A stretch of 64,000 nucleotides of DNA from Macrothele yani (taxonomy: Eukaryota; Arthropoda; Arachnida; Araneae; Macrothelidae). Shown in pieces: positions 23,801 to 36,984 of this stretch (position 1 is the first letter of the stretch; every line of letters starts with the position of its first letter). Position numbers and translations under genes: made by a program. Below the pieces are notes generated by a model. The model was given only the letters and a program-made list of their open reading frames with translations, had not been told where the DNA came from and did no database searches. The stretch is taken from positions 106,987,187 to 107,051,186 of the forward strand of contig CM077027.1 of assembly GCA_039090855.1 (NCBI GenBank), given 5' to 3'.

Positions 23801-26800
23801 GCCACCGACATTTGGAATTGCTTGGCCCTCCGACATTTAAAATTGCTTGGGCCTCCGACATTTAGAATTGCTAGGACCTCCGACATTTAGAATTGTCTGG
23901 GCCTTCGACATTTAGAACTGCTTGGGCCTCCGACATTTAGAATTGCATGTGCCACCGACATTTAGCCTCCGATATTTAGAATTGCTTGGCCCTACGACAT
24001 TTAGAATTGCTAGGGCCTCCAACATTTAGAATTGCTTGAGCCACCGACATTTGGAATTGCTTGGGCCACCGACATTTAGCCTCCGACATTTAGATTTGCT
24101 TGGGCCTCCGACATTTAGAATTGCTTCAGCCACCGACATTTAGAATTGCTTGGGCCACCGACATTTTGCCTCCGACATTTAGAATTTCTTGGCCCTCCGA
24201 CATTTAGAATTGCTTGGGAATCCGACATTTAGAATTGCTTGGCCCTCCGACATTTAGAATTGCTTGGCCCTCCGACATTTAGAATGGCTTGGGCCTCCGA
24301 CATTCAGAATTGCTTGGAACTCCGACATTTAGAATTGCTTGGGAATCCGACATTTAGAATTGCTTGGGCCTCCGACATTTAGAATTGCTTGGCCCTCCGA
24401 CATTTAGAATTGCTTGGGCCTCCAACATTTAAAATTGCTTGGACGTCCGACATTTAGAATTGCTTGGGCTTCCGACATTTAGAATTGCTTGGGCCACCGA
24501 CATTTAGCCTCCGACTTTTAGAATTGCTTGGCTCTCCGACATTTAGAATTGCTTGGCCCTCCGACATTTAGAATTGCTTGGGCCTCCGACATTTGGAATT
24601 GCTTCAGCCACCGACATTTAGAATTGCTTGTGCCACCAACATTTAGCCTCCGACATTTAGAATTGCTTGGCCCTCTGCCTTTTAGAATTGCTTGGCTCTC
24701 CGACATTTAGAATTGCTTGGGCCTCCGACATTTAGAATTGCTTGGGCCTCCGACGTTTAGAACTGCTTGGCCCTCCGACATTTAGAATTTCTTGGGCCTC
24801 CGACATTTAGAATTGCTTGGGCCTCCGACATTTAGAATTGCTTGGGTCTCCGACGTTTAGAATTGCTTGGCCTTCCGACATTTTGAATTGCTTGAGCCAC
24901 CGACATTTAGAATTGCTAGGGACACCGACATTTAGCCTCCGACATTTAGAATTGCTTAGCCCTCCGACATTTAGAATTGCTTAGCCCTCCGACATTTAGA
25001 ATTGCTTAGCCCTCCGACATTTAGAATTGCTTAGCCCTCCGACATTTAGAATTGCTAGGGCCTCCGACATTTAGAATTGCTTGACCCTCCCACATTTAGA
25101 ATTGCTTGAGCCACCGACATTTAGAATTGCTTGGGCCACCGACATTTAGAAGTGCTTGGACCTCCGACATTTAGAACTTCTTGGGCCTTCGACATTTAGA
25201 ATTGCTTGGACCTCCGACATTTAGAATTGCTTGAGCCACCGGCATTTAGAATTGCTTGGGCCACCGACATTTAGCCTCCGACATTTAGAATTGCTTGGCC
25301 CTCCAACATTTAGAATAGCTTGGGCCTCCGACATTTAGAATTGCTTGGGCCTCCGACATTTAGAATTGCTTGGGCCACCGATATTTAGAATTGCTTGGGC
25401 CTCCAACATTTAGAATTGCTTCAGCCACCGACATTTAGAATTGCTTCGGCCACCGACATTTAGCCTCCGACATTTAGAATTGCTTGTCCCTCCGACATTT
25501 GGAATTGCTTGGGGATCCGACATTTAGAAGTGCTTGGGCCTCCGACATTTAGAATTGCTTGGTCCTCCGACATTTAGAATTGCTTTGGCCACCGACATTT
25601 AGAATTGCTTGAGCCACCGACATTTAGAATTGCTTGGGCCACCGACATTTAGAAGTGCTTGGGCCTCCGACATTTAGAATTTCTTGGGCCTTCGACATTT
25701 AGAATTGCTTGGTCCTCTGACATTTAGAATTGCTTGGGCCTCCGGCATTTTGAATTGCTTGGACCTCCGACATTTAGAATTGCTTGAGCCACCGGCATTT
25801 AGAATTGCTTGGGCCACCGACATTTAGCCTCCGACATTTAGAATTGCTTGGCCCTCCAACATTTAGAATAGCTTGGGCCTCCGACATTTAGAATTGCTTG
25901 GGCCTCCGAGATTTAGAATTGCTTGGGCCTCCGATATTTAGAATTGCTTGGGCCTCCGACATTTAGAATTGCTTGAGCAACCGACATTTAGAATTGCTTG
26001 GGCCACCGACATTTAGCCTCAGACATTCAGAATTGCTTGTCCCTCCGACATTTAGAATTGCTTGGGGATCCGACATTTAGAATTGCTTGGGCCTCCGACA
26101 TTTATAATTGCGTGAACCTCCGACATTTAGAATTGCTTGAACCTCCGACATTTTGAATTGCCTGGCCCTCCGACATTTAAATTTGTTTGGGCATCCGACA
26201 TTTAGAATTGCTTGGGCCTCCGACATTTAGAATTGCTTGGGCCTCTGACATTTAGAATTGCTTGGCCCTCCAACATTTAGAATTGCTTGAGCCACCGACA
26301 TTTAGAATTGCTTTGGCCACCGACATTTAGAAGTGCTTGGGCCTCCGACATTTAGAATTGCTTGGGCCTTCGACATTTAGAATTGCTTGAGCCTGTGACA
26401 TTTAGAATTGCTTGGGCCTCCGGCATTTAGAATTGCTTGGGCCTCCGACATTTAGAATTGCTTGAGCCACCGACATTTAGAATTGCTTGGGCAACCGACA
26501 TTTAGCCTCCGACATTTACAATTGCTTGGTCCTTCAACATTTAGAATAGCTTGGGCCTCCAAGATTTAGAATTCCTTGGGCCTCCGAGATTTAGAATTGC
26601 TTGGGCCTCCGACATTTAGAATTGCTTGAGCCACCGACATTTAGAATTGTTAGGGCCACCGACATTTAGCCTCTGACATTTAGAATTACTTGGCCCTCCG
26701 ACATTTAGAATTGCTAGGGAATCCGACATTTAGAATTGCTTGGCCCTCCGACATTTAGAATTGCTAGGGCCTCCGACATTTAGAATTGCTTGACCCTCCA

Positions 26801-29800
26801 ACATTTAGAATTGCTTGAGCCACCGACATTTAGAATTGCTTGGGCCACCGACATTTAGAAGTGCTTGGGCCTCCGACATTTAGAACTTCTTGAGCCTTCG
26901 ACATTTAGAATTGCTTGGGCCTCTGACATTTAGAATTGCTTGGGCCTCCGGCATTTTGAATTGCTTGGACCTCCGACATTTAGAATTGCTTGAGCCACCG
27001 GCATTTAGAATTGCTTGGGCCACCGACATTTAGCCTCCGACATTTAGAATTGCTTGGCCCTCCAACATTTAGAATAGCTTGGACCTCCGACATTTAGAAT
27101 TGCTTGGGCCTCCGAGATTTAGAATTGCTTGGGCCTCCTATATTTAGAATTGCTTGGGCCTCCGACATTTAGAATTGCTTGAGCCACCGACATTTAGAAT
27201 TGCTTGGGCCACCGACATTTAGCCTCCGACATTCAGAATTGCTTGTCCCTCCGACATTTAGAATTGCTTGGGAATCCGACATTTAGAATTGTTTGGGCCT
27301 CCGACATTTATAATTGCCTGAACCTCCGACATTTAGAATTGCTTGAACCTCCGACATTTAGAATTGCTTGGCCCTCCGACATTTAAATTTGTTTGGGCCT
27401 CCGACATTTAGAATTGCTTGGGCCTTCAACATTTAGAATTGCTTGGGCCTCCGACATTTAGAATTGCTTGGGCCTCTGACATTTAGAATTGCTTGGCCCT
27501 ATAACATTTAGAATTGCTTGAGCCACCGACATTTAGAATTGCTTTGGCCACCGACATTTAGTAGTGCTTGGGCCTCCGACATTTAGAATTGCTTGGGCCT
27601 TCGACATTTAGAATTGCTTGAGCCTCTGACATTTAGAATTGCTTGGGCCTCCGGCATTTAGAATTGCTTGGGCCTCCGACATTTAGAATTGCTTGAGCCA
27701 CCGACATTTAGAATTGCTTGGGCAACCGACATTTAGCCTCCGACATTTAGAATTGCTTGGTCCTTCAACATTTAGAATAGCTTGGGCCTCCGAGATTTAG
27801 AATTCCTTGGGCCTCCGAGATTTAGAATTGCTTGGGCCTCCGACATTTAGAATTGCTTGAGCCACCGACATTTAGAATTGTTAGGGCCACCGACATTTAG
27901 CCTCTGACATGTAGAATTACTTGGTCCTCCAACATTTAGAATTGCTTGGGAATCCGACATTTAGAATTGCTTGGGCCTCCGACATTTAGAATTGCTTGGC
28001 CCTCTGACATTTTGAATTGCTTGGGCCACCGACATTTAGAATTGCTTGGGCCTCCGACATTTAGAATTGCTTGAACCTCCGACATTTAGAATTTCTTAGC
28101 CCTCCGACATTTAGATTTGCTTGGGTGTCCGACATTTAGAATTGATTGGGCCTTCAACATTTAGAATTGCTTGGGCCTCTGACATTTAGAATTGCTTGGC
28201 CCTCCAACATTTAGAATTGCTTGAGCCACCGACATTTAGAATTGCTTGTGCCTTCGACATTTAGAATTGCTTGAGCCTCTGACATTTAGAATTGCTTGAG
28301 CCACCGACATTTAGAATTGCTTGGGCCACCGACATTTTGCCTCCGACATTTAGAATAGCTTGGGCCACCGACATTTAGAAGTGCTTGGGCCTCCGACATT
28401 TAGAATTGCTTGGGCCTTCGACATTTAGAATTGCTTGGGCCTCTGACATTTAGAATTGCTTGGGCCTCCTGCATTTTGAATTGCTTGGACCTCCGACATT
28501 TAGAATTGCTCGAGCCACCGGCATTTAGAATTGCTTGGGCCAACGACATTTAGCCTCCGACATTTAGAATTGCTTGTCCCTCCAACATTTAGAATAGCTT
28601 GGGCCTCCAACATTTATAATTGCTTGGGCCTCCGACATTTATAATTGCGTGAACCTCCGACATTTAGAATTGCTTGAACCTCCGACATTTAGAATTGCCT
28701 GGCCCTCCGACATTTAAATTTGTTTGGGCATCCGACATTTAGAATTGCTTGGGCCTCCGACATTTAGAATTGCTTGGGCCTCTGACATTTAGAATTGCTT
28801 GGCCCTCCAACATTTAGAATTGCTTGAGCCACCGACATTTAGAATTGCTTTGGCCACCGACATTTAGAAGTGCTTGGGCCTCCGACATTTAGAATTGCTT
28901 GGGCCTTCGACATTTAGAATTGCTTGAGCCTGTGACATTTAGAATTGCTTGGGCCTCCGGCATTTAGAATTGCTTGGGCCTCCGACATTTAGAATTGCTT
29001 GAGCCACCGGCATTTAGAATTGCTTGGGCAACCGACATTTAGCCTCCGACATTTAGAATTGCTTGGTCCTTCAACATTTAGAATAGCTTGGGCCTCCAAG
29101 ATTTAGAATTCCTTGGGCCTCCGAGATTTAGAATTGCTTGGGCCTCCGACATTTAGAATTGCTTGAGCCACCGACAGTTAGAATTGTTAGGGCTACCGAC
29201 ATTTAGCCTCTGACATTTAGAATTACTTGGCCCTCCGACATTTAGAATTGCTAGGGAATCCGACATTTAGAATTGCCTGGCCCTCTGACATTTTGAATTG
29301 CTTGGCCCTCCGACATTTAGAATTGCTAGGGCCTCCGACATTTAGAATTGCTTGACCCTCCAACATTTAGAATTGCTTGAGCCACCGACATTTAGAATTG
29401 CTTCGGCCACCGACATTTAGAAGTGCTTGGGCCTCCGACATTTAGAACTTCTTTAGCCTTCGACATTTAGAATTGCTTGGGCCTCTGACATTTAGAATTG
29501 CTTGGGCCTCCGGCATTTTGAATTGCTTGGACCTCCGACATTTAGAATTGCTTGAGCCACCGGCATTTAGAATTGCTTGGGCCACCGACATTTAGCCTCC
29601 GACATTTAGAATTGCTTGGCCCTCCAACATTTAGAATAGCTTGGGCCTCCGACATTTAGAATTGCTTGGGCCTCCGAGATTTAGAATTGCTTGGGCCTCC
29701 GATATTTAGAATTGCTTGGGCCTCCGACATTTAGAATTGCTTGAGCCACCGACATTTAGAATTGCTTGGGCCACCGACATTTAGCCTCCGACATTCAGAA

Positions 29801-32040
29801 TTGCTTGTCCCTCCGACATTTAGAATTGCTTGGGAATCCGACATTTAGAATTGTTTGGGCCTCCGACATTTATAATTGCCTGAACCTCCGACATTTAGAA
29901 TTGCTTGAACCTCCGACATTTAGAATTGCTTGGCCCTCCGACATTTAGATTTGTTTGGGCCTCCGACATTTAGAATTGCTTGGGCCTTCAACATTTAGAA
30001 TTGCTTGGGCCTCCGACATTTAGAATTGCTTGGGCCTCTGACATTTAGAATTGCTTGGCCCTATAACATTTAGAATTGCTTGAGCCACCGACATTTAGAA
30101 TTGCTTTGGCCACCGACATTTAGTAGTGCTTGGGCCTCCGACATTTAGAATTGCTTGGGCCTTCGACATTTAGAATTGCTTGAGCCTCTGACATTTAGAA
30201 TTGCTTGGGCCTCCGGCATTTAGAATTGCTTGGGCCTCCGACATTTAGAATTGCTTGAGCCACCGACATTTAGAATTGCTTGGGCAACCGACATTTAGCC
30301 TCCGACATTTAGAATTGCTTGGTCCTTCAACATTTAGAATAGCTTGGGCCTCCGAGATTTAGAATTCCTTGGGCCTCCGAGATTTAGAATTGCTTGGGCC
30401 TCCGACATTTAGAATTGCTTGAGCCACCGACATTTAGAATTGTTAGGGCCACCGACATTTAGCCTCTGACATGTAGAATTACTTGGCCCTCCAACATTTA
30501 GAATTGCTTGTGAATCCGACATTTAGAATTGCTTGGGCCTCCGACATTTAGAATTGCTTGGCCCTCTGACATTTTGAATTGCTTGGGCCACCGACATTTA
30601 AAATTGCTTGGGCCTCCGACATTTGGAATTGCTTGGCCCTCCGACATTTAGAATTGCTTGGCCCTCCGACATTTAGAATTGCTTAGGCCTCCGACATTTA
30701 GAATTGCTTGGGCCTCCGACATTTAAAATTGCTTGAACCTCCGACATTTAGAATTGGTTAGCCCTCCGACATTTAGATTTGCTTGGGCGTCCGACATTTA
30801 GAATTGATTGGGCCTTCAACATTTAGAATTGCTTGGGCCTCCGACATTTAGAATTGCTTGGCCCTCCGACATTTAGAATTGCTTAGGCCTCCGACATTTA
30901 GAATTGCTTGGCCCTCCGACATTTAGAATTGCTTAGGCCTCCGACATTTAGAATTGCTTGGGCCTCCGACATTTAGAATTGCTTGAACCTCCGACATTTA
31001 GAATTTCTTAGCCCTCCGACATTTAGATTTGCTTGGGCGTCCGACATTTAGAATTGATTGGGCCTTCAACATTTAGAATTGCTTGGGCCTCTGACATTTA
31101 GAATTGCTTAGCCCTCCAACATTTAGAATTGCTTGAGCCACCGACATTTAGAATTGCTTGTGCCTTCGACATTTAGAATTGCTTGAGCCTCTGACATTTA
31201 GAATTGCTTGGGCCACCGACATTTTGCCTCCGACATTTAGAATAGCTTGGGTAACCGACATTTAGAAGTGCTTGGGCCTCCGACATTTAGAATTGCTTGG
31301 GCCTTCGACATTTAGAATTGCTTGGGCCTCTGACATTTAGAATTGCTTGGGCCTCCTGCATTTTGAATTGCTTGGACCTCGGACATTTAGAATTGCTCGA
31401 GCCACCGGCATTTAGAATTGCTTGGGCCACCGACATTTAGCCTCCGACATTTAGAATTGCTTGTCCCTCCAACATTTAGAATAGCTTGGGCCTCCAACAT
31501 TTATAATTGCTTGGTCCTCCGAGATTTAGAATTGCTTGGGCCTCCGATATTTAGAATTGCTTGGGCCTCTGACATTTAGAATTGCTTGAGCCACCGACAT
31601 TTAGAATTGCTTGGGCCACCGATTTTTAGCCTCCGACATTTAGAATTGCTTGGGCTTCCGACATTTAAAATTGCTTGGGAATCCGACATTTAGAATTGCT
31701 TGGGCCACCGATTTTTAGCCTCCGACATTTAGAATTGCTTGGGCTTCCGACATTTAAAATTGCTTGGGAATCCGACATTTAGAATTGCTTGGGCCTCCGA
31801 CATTTAGAATTGCTTGGCCCTCCAACATTTAAAATTGCTTGGGCCACCGACATTTAGAATTGCTTGGGCGTCCGACATTTGGAATTGCTTTGCCCTCCGA
31901 CATTAAAATTGCTTGGCCCTCCGACATTTAGAATTGCTTGGGCCTCCGACATTTAGAATTGCTTGGGCCTCCGACATTTAGAATTGCTTGAACTTCCGAC
32001 ATTTAAAATTGCTTGAACCTCCGACATTTAGAATTGCTTT

Positions 32041-32272
32041 TTTTTTTTTTTTTTTTTTTTTTGATTGGAGGTTTAACGACCACCGTGAGCAACTCAATGG
32101 GCTATAAGCAGTCGCCCGTCCCTAATTTAGGGTCACTGGCTCCAGGGAAGGGAGAGAGCCAGTGCCGTAAGACAAACACAACATCCATGCCTGACCGGGA
32201 TTCGAACCCGGACCCCTCACGGACGAATGATCAGAGGCCAACGCCTTAGACCACTGCGCCACCGGGGCGGCA
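32041..32272 (-). mobile_element. tRNA-derived SINE, family A, copy 1, inside the satellite
   Basis: The SINE is on the minus strand. Its tRNA-like head runs from GCCGCCCCGGTGGCGCAGTG at 32272 with B-box GGGTTCGAATCCC. The body includes GCTCACGGTGGTCGTTAAAC and the A tail appears as the T run at 32039-32061. The satellite sequence TTTAGAATTGCT is present on both sides, consistent with a target-site duplication of 12 bp or so. Related copies are at 50333-50546, 54416-54540, 59177-59380 and 59694-59896. Confidence 0.92.
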
Positions 32273-32670
32273 TTTTAGAATTGCTTGAACCTCCGACATT
32301 TAGAATTGCTTGACCCTCCGACATTTAGATTTGTTTGGGCCTCCGACATTTAGAATTGCTTGGGCCTTCAACATTTAGAATTGCTTGGGCCTCCGACATT
32401 TAGAATTGCTTGGGTCTCCGACATTTAGAATTGCTTGGGCCTCTGACGTTTAGAATTGCTTGAGCCACCGGGGCGGCATTTTAGAATTGCTTGAACCTCC
32501 GACATTTAGAATTGCTTGACCCTCCGACATTTAGATTTGTTTGGGCCTCCGACATTTAGAATTGCTTGGGCCTTCAACATTTAGAATTGCTTGGGCCTCC
32601 GACATTTAGAATTGCTTGGGTCTCCGACATTTAGAATTGCTTGGGCCTCTGACGTTTAGAATTGCTTGAG
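32259..32670. repeat. 206-bp tandem duplication spanning the SINE-satellite junction
   Basis: CCACCGGGGCGGC, the outer end of the SINE head, occurs at 32259 and again at 32465, each time followed by the same run of satellite units. The second copy ends at 32671, where CCACCGAC starts. The two copies are exactly 206 bp apart and nearly identical. The duplication must post-date the SINE insertion. Confidence 0.92.
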
Positions 32671-33770
32671 CCACCGACATTTAGAATTGCTTGGGCTTCC
32701 GACATTTAGAAGTGCTTGGGCTTTTGACATTTAGAATTGCTTGGGCCTTCGACATTTAGAATTTCTTGAGCCTCTGACATTTAGAATTGCTTATGCCTCC
32801 GGCATTTAGAATTGCTTGGGCCTCCGACATTTAGAATTGTTTGAGCCACCGACATTTAGAATTGCTTGGGCCACCGACATTTAGCCTCCGACATTTAGAA
32901 TTGCTTGGCCCTCCAACATTTAGAATAGGTTGGGCCTCCGACATTTAGAATTGCTTGAGTCACCGACATTTAGAATTGCTTGGGCCACCGACATTCAGCC
33001 TCTGACATTTAGAATTGCTCGGCCCTCCGACATTTAGAATTGCTTGGGAATCCGACATTTAGAATTGCTTGGGCCTCCGACATTTGGAATTGCTTGGCCC
33101 TCCGACATTTAGAATTGCTTGGGAATCCGACATTTAGAATTGCTTGGCCCTCCAACATTTAGAATAGGTTGGGCCTCCGACATTTAGAATTGCTTGAGCC
33201 ACCGACATTTAGAATTGCTTGGGCCACCGACATTTAGAATTGCTTGGGAATCCGACATTTAGAATTGCTTGGCCCTCCAACATTTAGAATAGGTTGGGCC
33301 TCCGACATTTAGAATTGCTTGAGCCACCGACATTTAGAATTGCTTGGGCCACCGACATTCAGCCTCTGACATTTAGAATTGCTCGGCCCTCCGACATTTA
33401 GAATTGCTTGGGAATCCGACATTTAGAATTGCTTGGGCCTCCGACATTTAGAATTGCTTGGGCCTCCGACATTTGGAATTGCTTGGCCCTCCGACATTTA
33501 TAATTTCTTGGCCCTTCGACATTTAGAATTGCTTGGGCCTCCGACATTTAGAATTGCTTGGGCCTCCGACATTTAGAATTGCTTGAACCTCCGACAGTTA
33601 GAATTGCTTGAACCTCCGACATTTAGAATTGCTTGAACCTCCGGCATTTAGAATTGCTTGGCTCTCCGACATTTAGATTTGTTTGGGCCTCCGACATTTA
33701 GAATTGCTTGGGCCTTCAACATTTAGAATTGCTTAGGTCTCCGACATTTAGAATTGCTTGGCCTCCAACG

Positions 33771-34340
33771 CTTGGTATTAGCGCCGCCATTCGCAAGCGG
33801 TCGGTCTGCACGAGACTGAATAGTCCACTTCGACCCCAGTCGTCAGTAGCATGTCACTAAACGGTATTGCGGATGAGTGTGCTTTCGATGAAGGGAAGAA
33901 GTGATCTTTGTAGACTCTCCTACTTCAACAAGCGATAAGGAATTTCAGGAAATTTGAGCATTTGGGCAGTGGGTGAATCTCTTCACCTCTCAATCCTTCT
34001 CATCTGGTTAGGCTTAATTCTTTCCCCATTAAAGACTGAGACGATTTTAGATTAAAACGAGGGAATAATGATGGTAATGGCATGACTTCAGATATTTTAA
34101 CATTTGTCAGATTTGTGGACGATGTGATTAACAGCTGGAAACGAGAGTCACAGAGTTTGCGTGATACTGTTGAGGACAGTGATAGACATATCCTCCATAC
34201 AACCGTGAAAATTTTAGAAGCAAACTGTGAGTCATTTTTTAATGGAGCAGACACATGTCATAGCACTTTTGGAGTACGTGGACGAACTGAGAGAATTTTG
34301 TGCCGTTGTTCTGATAAGGAAAGAAAACGAGCGTTCGTAC
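33771..34340. other. Unassigned sequence after the satellite
   Basis: An open frame of 88 codons at 34082-34348 on the + strand starts MTSDILTFVRFVDDVINSWK. It has no domain I recognise and runs into the next SINE head, so it is not called as a gene. Confidence 0.4.
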
Positions 34341-34411
34341 CTGCCTGAGATCTAACCCAAGGTCGTCGCCGTGAAAGTCATGAACGTTGACCACTAGGCC
34401 ACCAGCGGCTT
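34341..34411 (-). repeat. tRNA-derived SINE head, family B, worn copy
   Basis: On the minus strand GCCGCTGGTGGCCTAGTGGT begins a tRNA-like head with a B-box-like TTGGGTTAGATCTC, in which the family's GGTTCGATC is mutated. The same head, better preserved, is at 49300-49437. Confidence 0.6.
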
Positions 34412-35254
34412 TGTGAGTGAACAGAGCTTTAAAGGCTCATTTTATTTGCAGCTTTTATTTTAACCCTTTAATTGGGTGTAACGGATTAACTCAGAGTTTG
34501 CAAATTAGTGTGAAATCAGCTCGTACGAATATGTTGGGTGTCTATGAAGTAGACCGAACGCGGCTGGAACGAGAGAACCTGCGCATCAGAAAGCGTTACT
34601 TTCCTGTTACTGTGTTATTCACAGTGGTCATTTAGGAGGATAGCTGGTATTAATCCTCTTCGAGGGATCACTTGCTGAGATTGCTGTAGCAACGGAGACT
34701 AACCTAGATGAGTATATTCTTTCTAACCAGTTTCATGATGTCCGTGCCAGGGGTGCAAAGTAGAGAATAAAGGACAGAAGGAAGGGCTGATCACAGTTGG
34801 CAGGTTTATAGTGGGTACTGCTGGGATGAATGGCGGAAGCGAATTATTTTGCCGTAGCATTCCGAAAACCCGGCCGCTATTTAAATTTCTCTATTTGGGA
34901 GCTCAGAAAATTCGGAGCACTGTTTGGCTCAGATACTCTCGCCGCTAAAAGGGATTACAAAGTACAGAAGAATTGACGACGAGCTATACGTCATGTTTTA
35001 TAGAGTTAGAAAAGTGTTTGGTATTATAGTTCGTAATAACTGCGTTAATAAAACTGCCTGGACAACCCTTCGTATTCAAATATACCTCTCTATTTTGGTT
35101 TTCGCTTGTTCCAGCTAGTTAAAAGAGGTACCTTCACAGATCAGTGTGGTGAGTGTCCAGAGTGTTTCGAGAATACGCAAATTCTGGCAGAAGAACGAGC
35201 TCCCAAATGAATTGCAGAGATGTATGTAAGCTTTGACAGCTTGTGGTATACGCC
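34412..35254. other. Unassigned sequence
   Basis: No gene or repeat family recognised. Small open frames at 34417-34635 and 34924-35118 show no motif. Confidence 0.4.
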
Positions 35255-35815
35255 GTTTGGGCATGATTGTTCGAACTGATCAGCGCAAGACAGTATCACA
35301 AATCATCGCAGATTTGAACAGTGGATCAAGTCGCCTTGTCAGTTCAAGGACAGTGCAGCCTGCTCTTAAACGCTAAGGGCTCGGGAGCCACTGGTCCACA
35401 AAAATCCCACTGTGCAGGTCACAACACCAGGCTCAACGCCTTGCTCGGTCAAAAACACATCGACAATGGACCATGGAATGTGATGTGCAAGTACTACAGC
35501 GGTTCATTCCGTTTATGTAGGTTAAAGCAACTCACTCCGGAGCGAGGAGACACAGTTTCGATCTCCATCACCGAGAAATCCCTGTTTTCACAGGAGGACT
35601 GGCAGTGTACAGTATGAAGCGATGAAACCCGTTTTAAACTGCAGCTAGCAGATGGGAGAGTGCAGATCTGGCGTCAACTTCATAAAGACATGGACCCTTC
35701 GTGTCAAACTGGAAGGGTACACACTTCTGTTATCTCAGTAACGGTCTGCGGTATCTTTCAGTTGGAATGCTTTGGGGCTTTTGCTACGTATACAGTTGAC
35801 TTTGACGGACCCTAA
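35255..35815 (+). pseudogene. Tc1-like transposase relic (T8), N-terminal and first catalytic part
   Basis: The + strand reads RTDQRKTVSQIIADLNSGSS near 35275, the second DNA-binding subdomain of a Tc1-like transposase. A degraded catalytic start follows: a SDETRFKLQLADGRVQIW-type block near 35620-35675, with the first catalytic Asp, and then MDPSCQTGRV. Frameshifts and stops are frequent. It ends near 35815, where a second Tc1-like element begins on the other strand. The missing C-terminal part appears at 36985-37440 in the same orientation. Confidence 0.72.
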
Positions 35816-35854
35816 ATAAGTACACCTGTGAGCCATTACATTATGACCACCTAC

Positions 35855-36890
35855 CTAATAAGCTGTCGGACCTCCTTTAGCCCGCAAAACAGCGGCCACT
35901 CGCCAAGGTATCGATTCGACAAGGTGGCGATAGGTATCTTTGGGTGTCTGGTACCACAATGCCAACAGCGGGTCTTCCAGTTCCCGTACATTTCGGGGTG
36001 GTGGTGATTTAGCGCGAACCCGCTTTTTCAAGTCGAACCGCAAAAGTTCCATTGTGTTCTTGTCAGGCGAATTTGAAGGCCAGAGCATTAACAGAAAGTC
36101 ACCAGCATGTTCCTTGAACTACTCCTTGGCTATTCTGGCAGTGTGGCATGGCGCATTTGATGACCATCACCAGCAGGGAACACAGTTGCCATGAATGAGT
36201 GAAGTTGGTCCGCAACGATGTTCAGATACATGACAGCTATCAGGTATTGTGCTATTGGGGTAATGGAGCCGAACGTGTCCCAAGAATCATTACCCACACA
36301 ATAACACCGCCCCCGCTCGCCTGTTTCCGCCCAACAGTGCATCCAGGTACAATAGCCTCCTTTCTCGTTTGGTAATTGGCGTATCCGCGCTCGGCCGTCT
36401 ACGTGATGCACCAGGAATCTTGATTTGTCAGGCCAGGCCACTTTCTTCCAATCATCCACGATACAATCCCGATGTCTTAGGCCCATTTTATGCGTTGTTG
36501 GCAACGAGGTGCAGTAAGCATAGGAACCAGGCTGGATCTTCGGCTACGTAGGCCCATATGCAGAATGCCGCGATGAACTGTGCGGTGTGACACATTTCCC
36601 TGATCACCACTGTTGTAACTTCGGGTGATTTGTCGCACTGTGGCCCTGCGGCGACTGTGAACAATGCGCGACAGTCTCCGCTCCCCTCCGGCATCACTGA
36701 GCTGCGGATAACAGACGGCTGGACGACGGTTCGTCGTTTGGGTATTTGTGCACCACTTTTGATACATACTCACTACAACAGCACATGAACAACCCACAAG
36801 CTGTGCCGTTTCCGAGATCGCAGTTCTGAGCCGCTGTGCCATTACAATCTGTCCTTTATCTGACTCCGATAAATCGGCAGCTTTTCCCAT
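35855..36890 (-). pseudogene. Tc1-like transposase relic (T9), inserted in T8
   Basis: The minus strand starts MGKAADLSESDKGQIVMAQR at 36890, a full Tc1-like N-terminus with the helix-turn-helix, followed by VSHRTVHRGILHMGLRSRR. The first catalytic Asp is in VAWPDKSRFLVHHVDGRARI. The second is lost: at about 36165 a short deletion and frameshift turn the family's Q-D-N-A-P-C-H block into HQMRHATLPE. The final block SPDKNTMELLRFDLKKRV keeps a Glu. The left end (35827-35850) has GAGCCATTACATTATGACCA, similar to terminal repeats of this group, but I could not find its partner beyond 36905. Confidence 0.85.
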
Positions 36891-36984
36891 TCTGACTCCG
36901 AACACTCTACTAACCGAAACCCGGTCCTCGAGTTGTATATATACTGTTCTGTGAACTTCACTTGCGGCACCGTTGGTCTCCAGG

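Larger units (their letters stand above)
17901..33770. repeat. 25-bp satellite array, about 15.9 kb, with higher-order structure
   Basis: Virtually the whole interval is a head-to-tail array of a 25-bp unit whose core is ATTTAGAATTGCTTGG (one clean unit is 20415-20439). A recurring short unit lacks 11 bp and reads GACATTTAGCCTCC; it nearly always follows a GCCACC-type unit. Rare variants recur at fixed distances. A unit containing AATTGCATGTGCC occurs at about 18435, 19624, 21411, 22753 and 23941. Segments 4292-4318 bp apart (for example 20226 and 24518) and 2562 bp apart (27204 and 29766) are nearly identical. Open frames in it are by-products of the repeat, with a stop expected every 75 bp in the consensus. 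One SINE interrupts the array at 32041-32272. Confidence 0.97.

Noticed and set aside
20226..24710. Open frames of 60-62 codons in the satellite, repeated at 20226 and 24518 and at 27204 and 29766
   Set aside because: They arise from the repeat and recur only because the block is duplicated. The consensus places a stop every 75 bases, and there is no start context or conserved reading frame.
17901..33770. CRISPR-like array (short regular repeats)
   Set aside because: The 25-bp units are directly adjacent with no unique spacers, there are no cas genes, and the context is an animal genome. It is satellite DNA.
17901..33770. Centromere identity of the satellite
   Set aside because: No CENP-B-box-like sequence was seen, the array is short at this locus, and location cannot be judged from one window.
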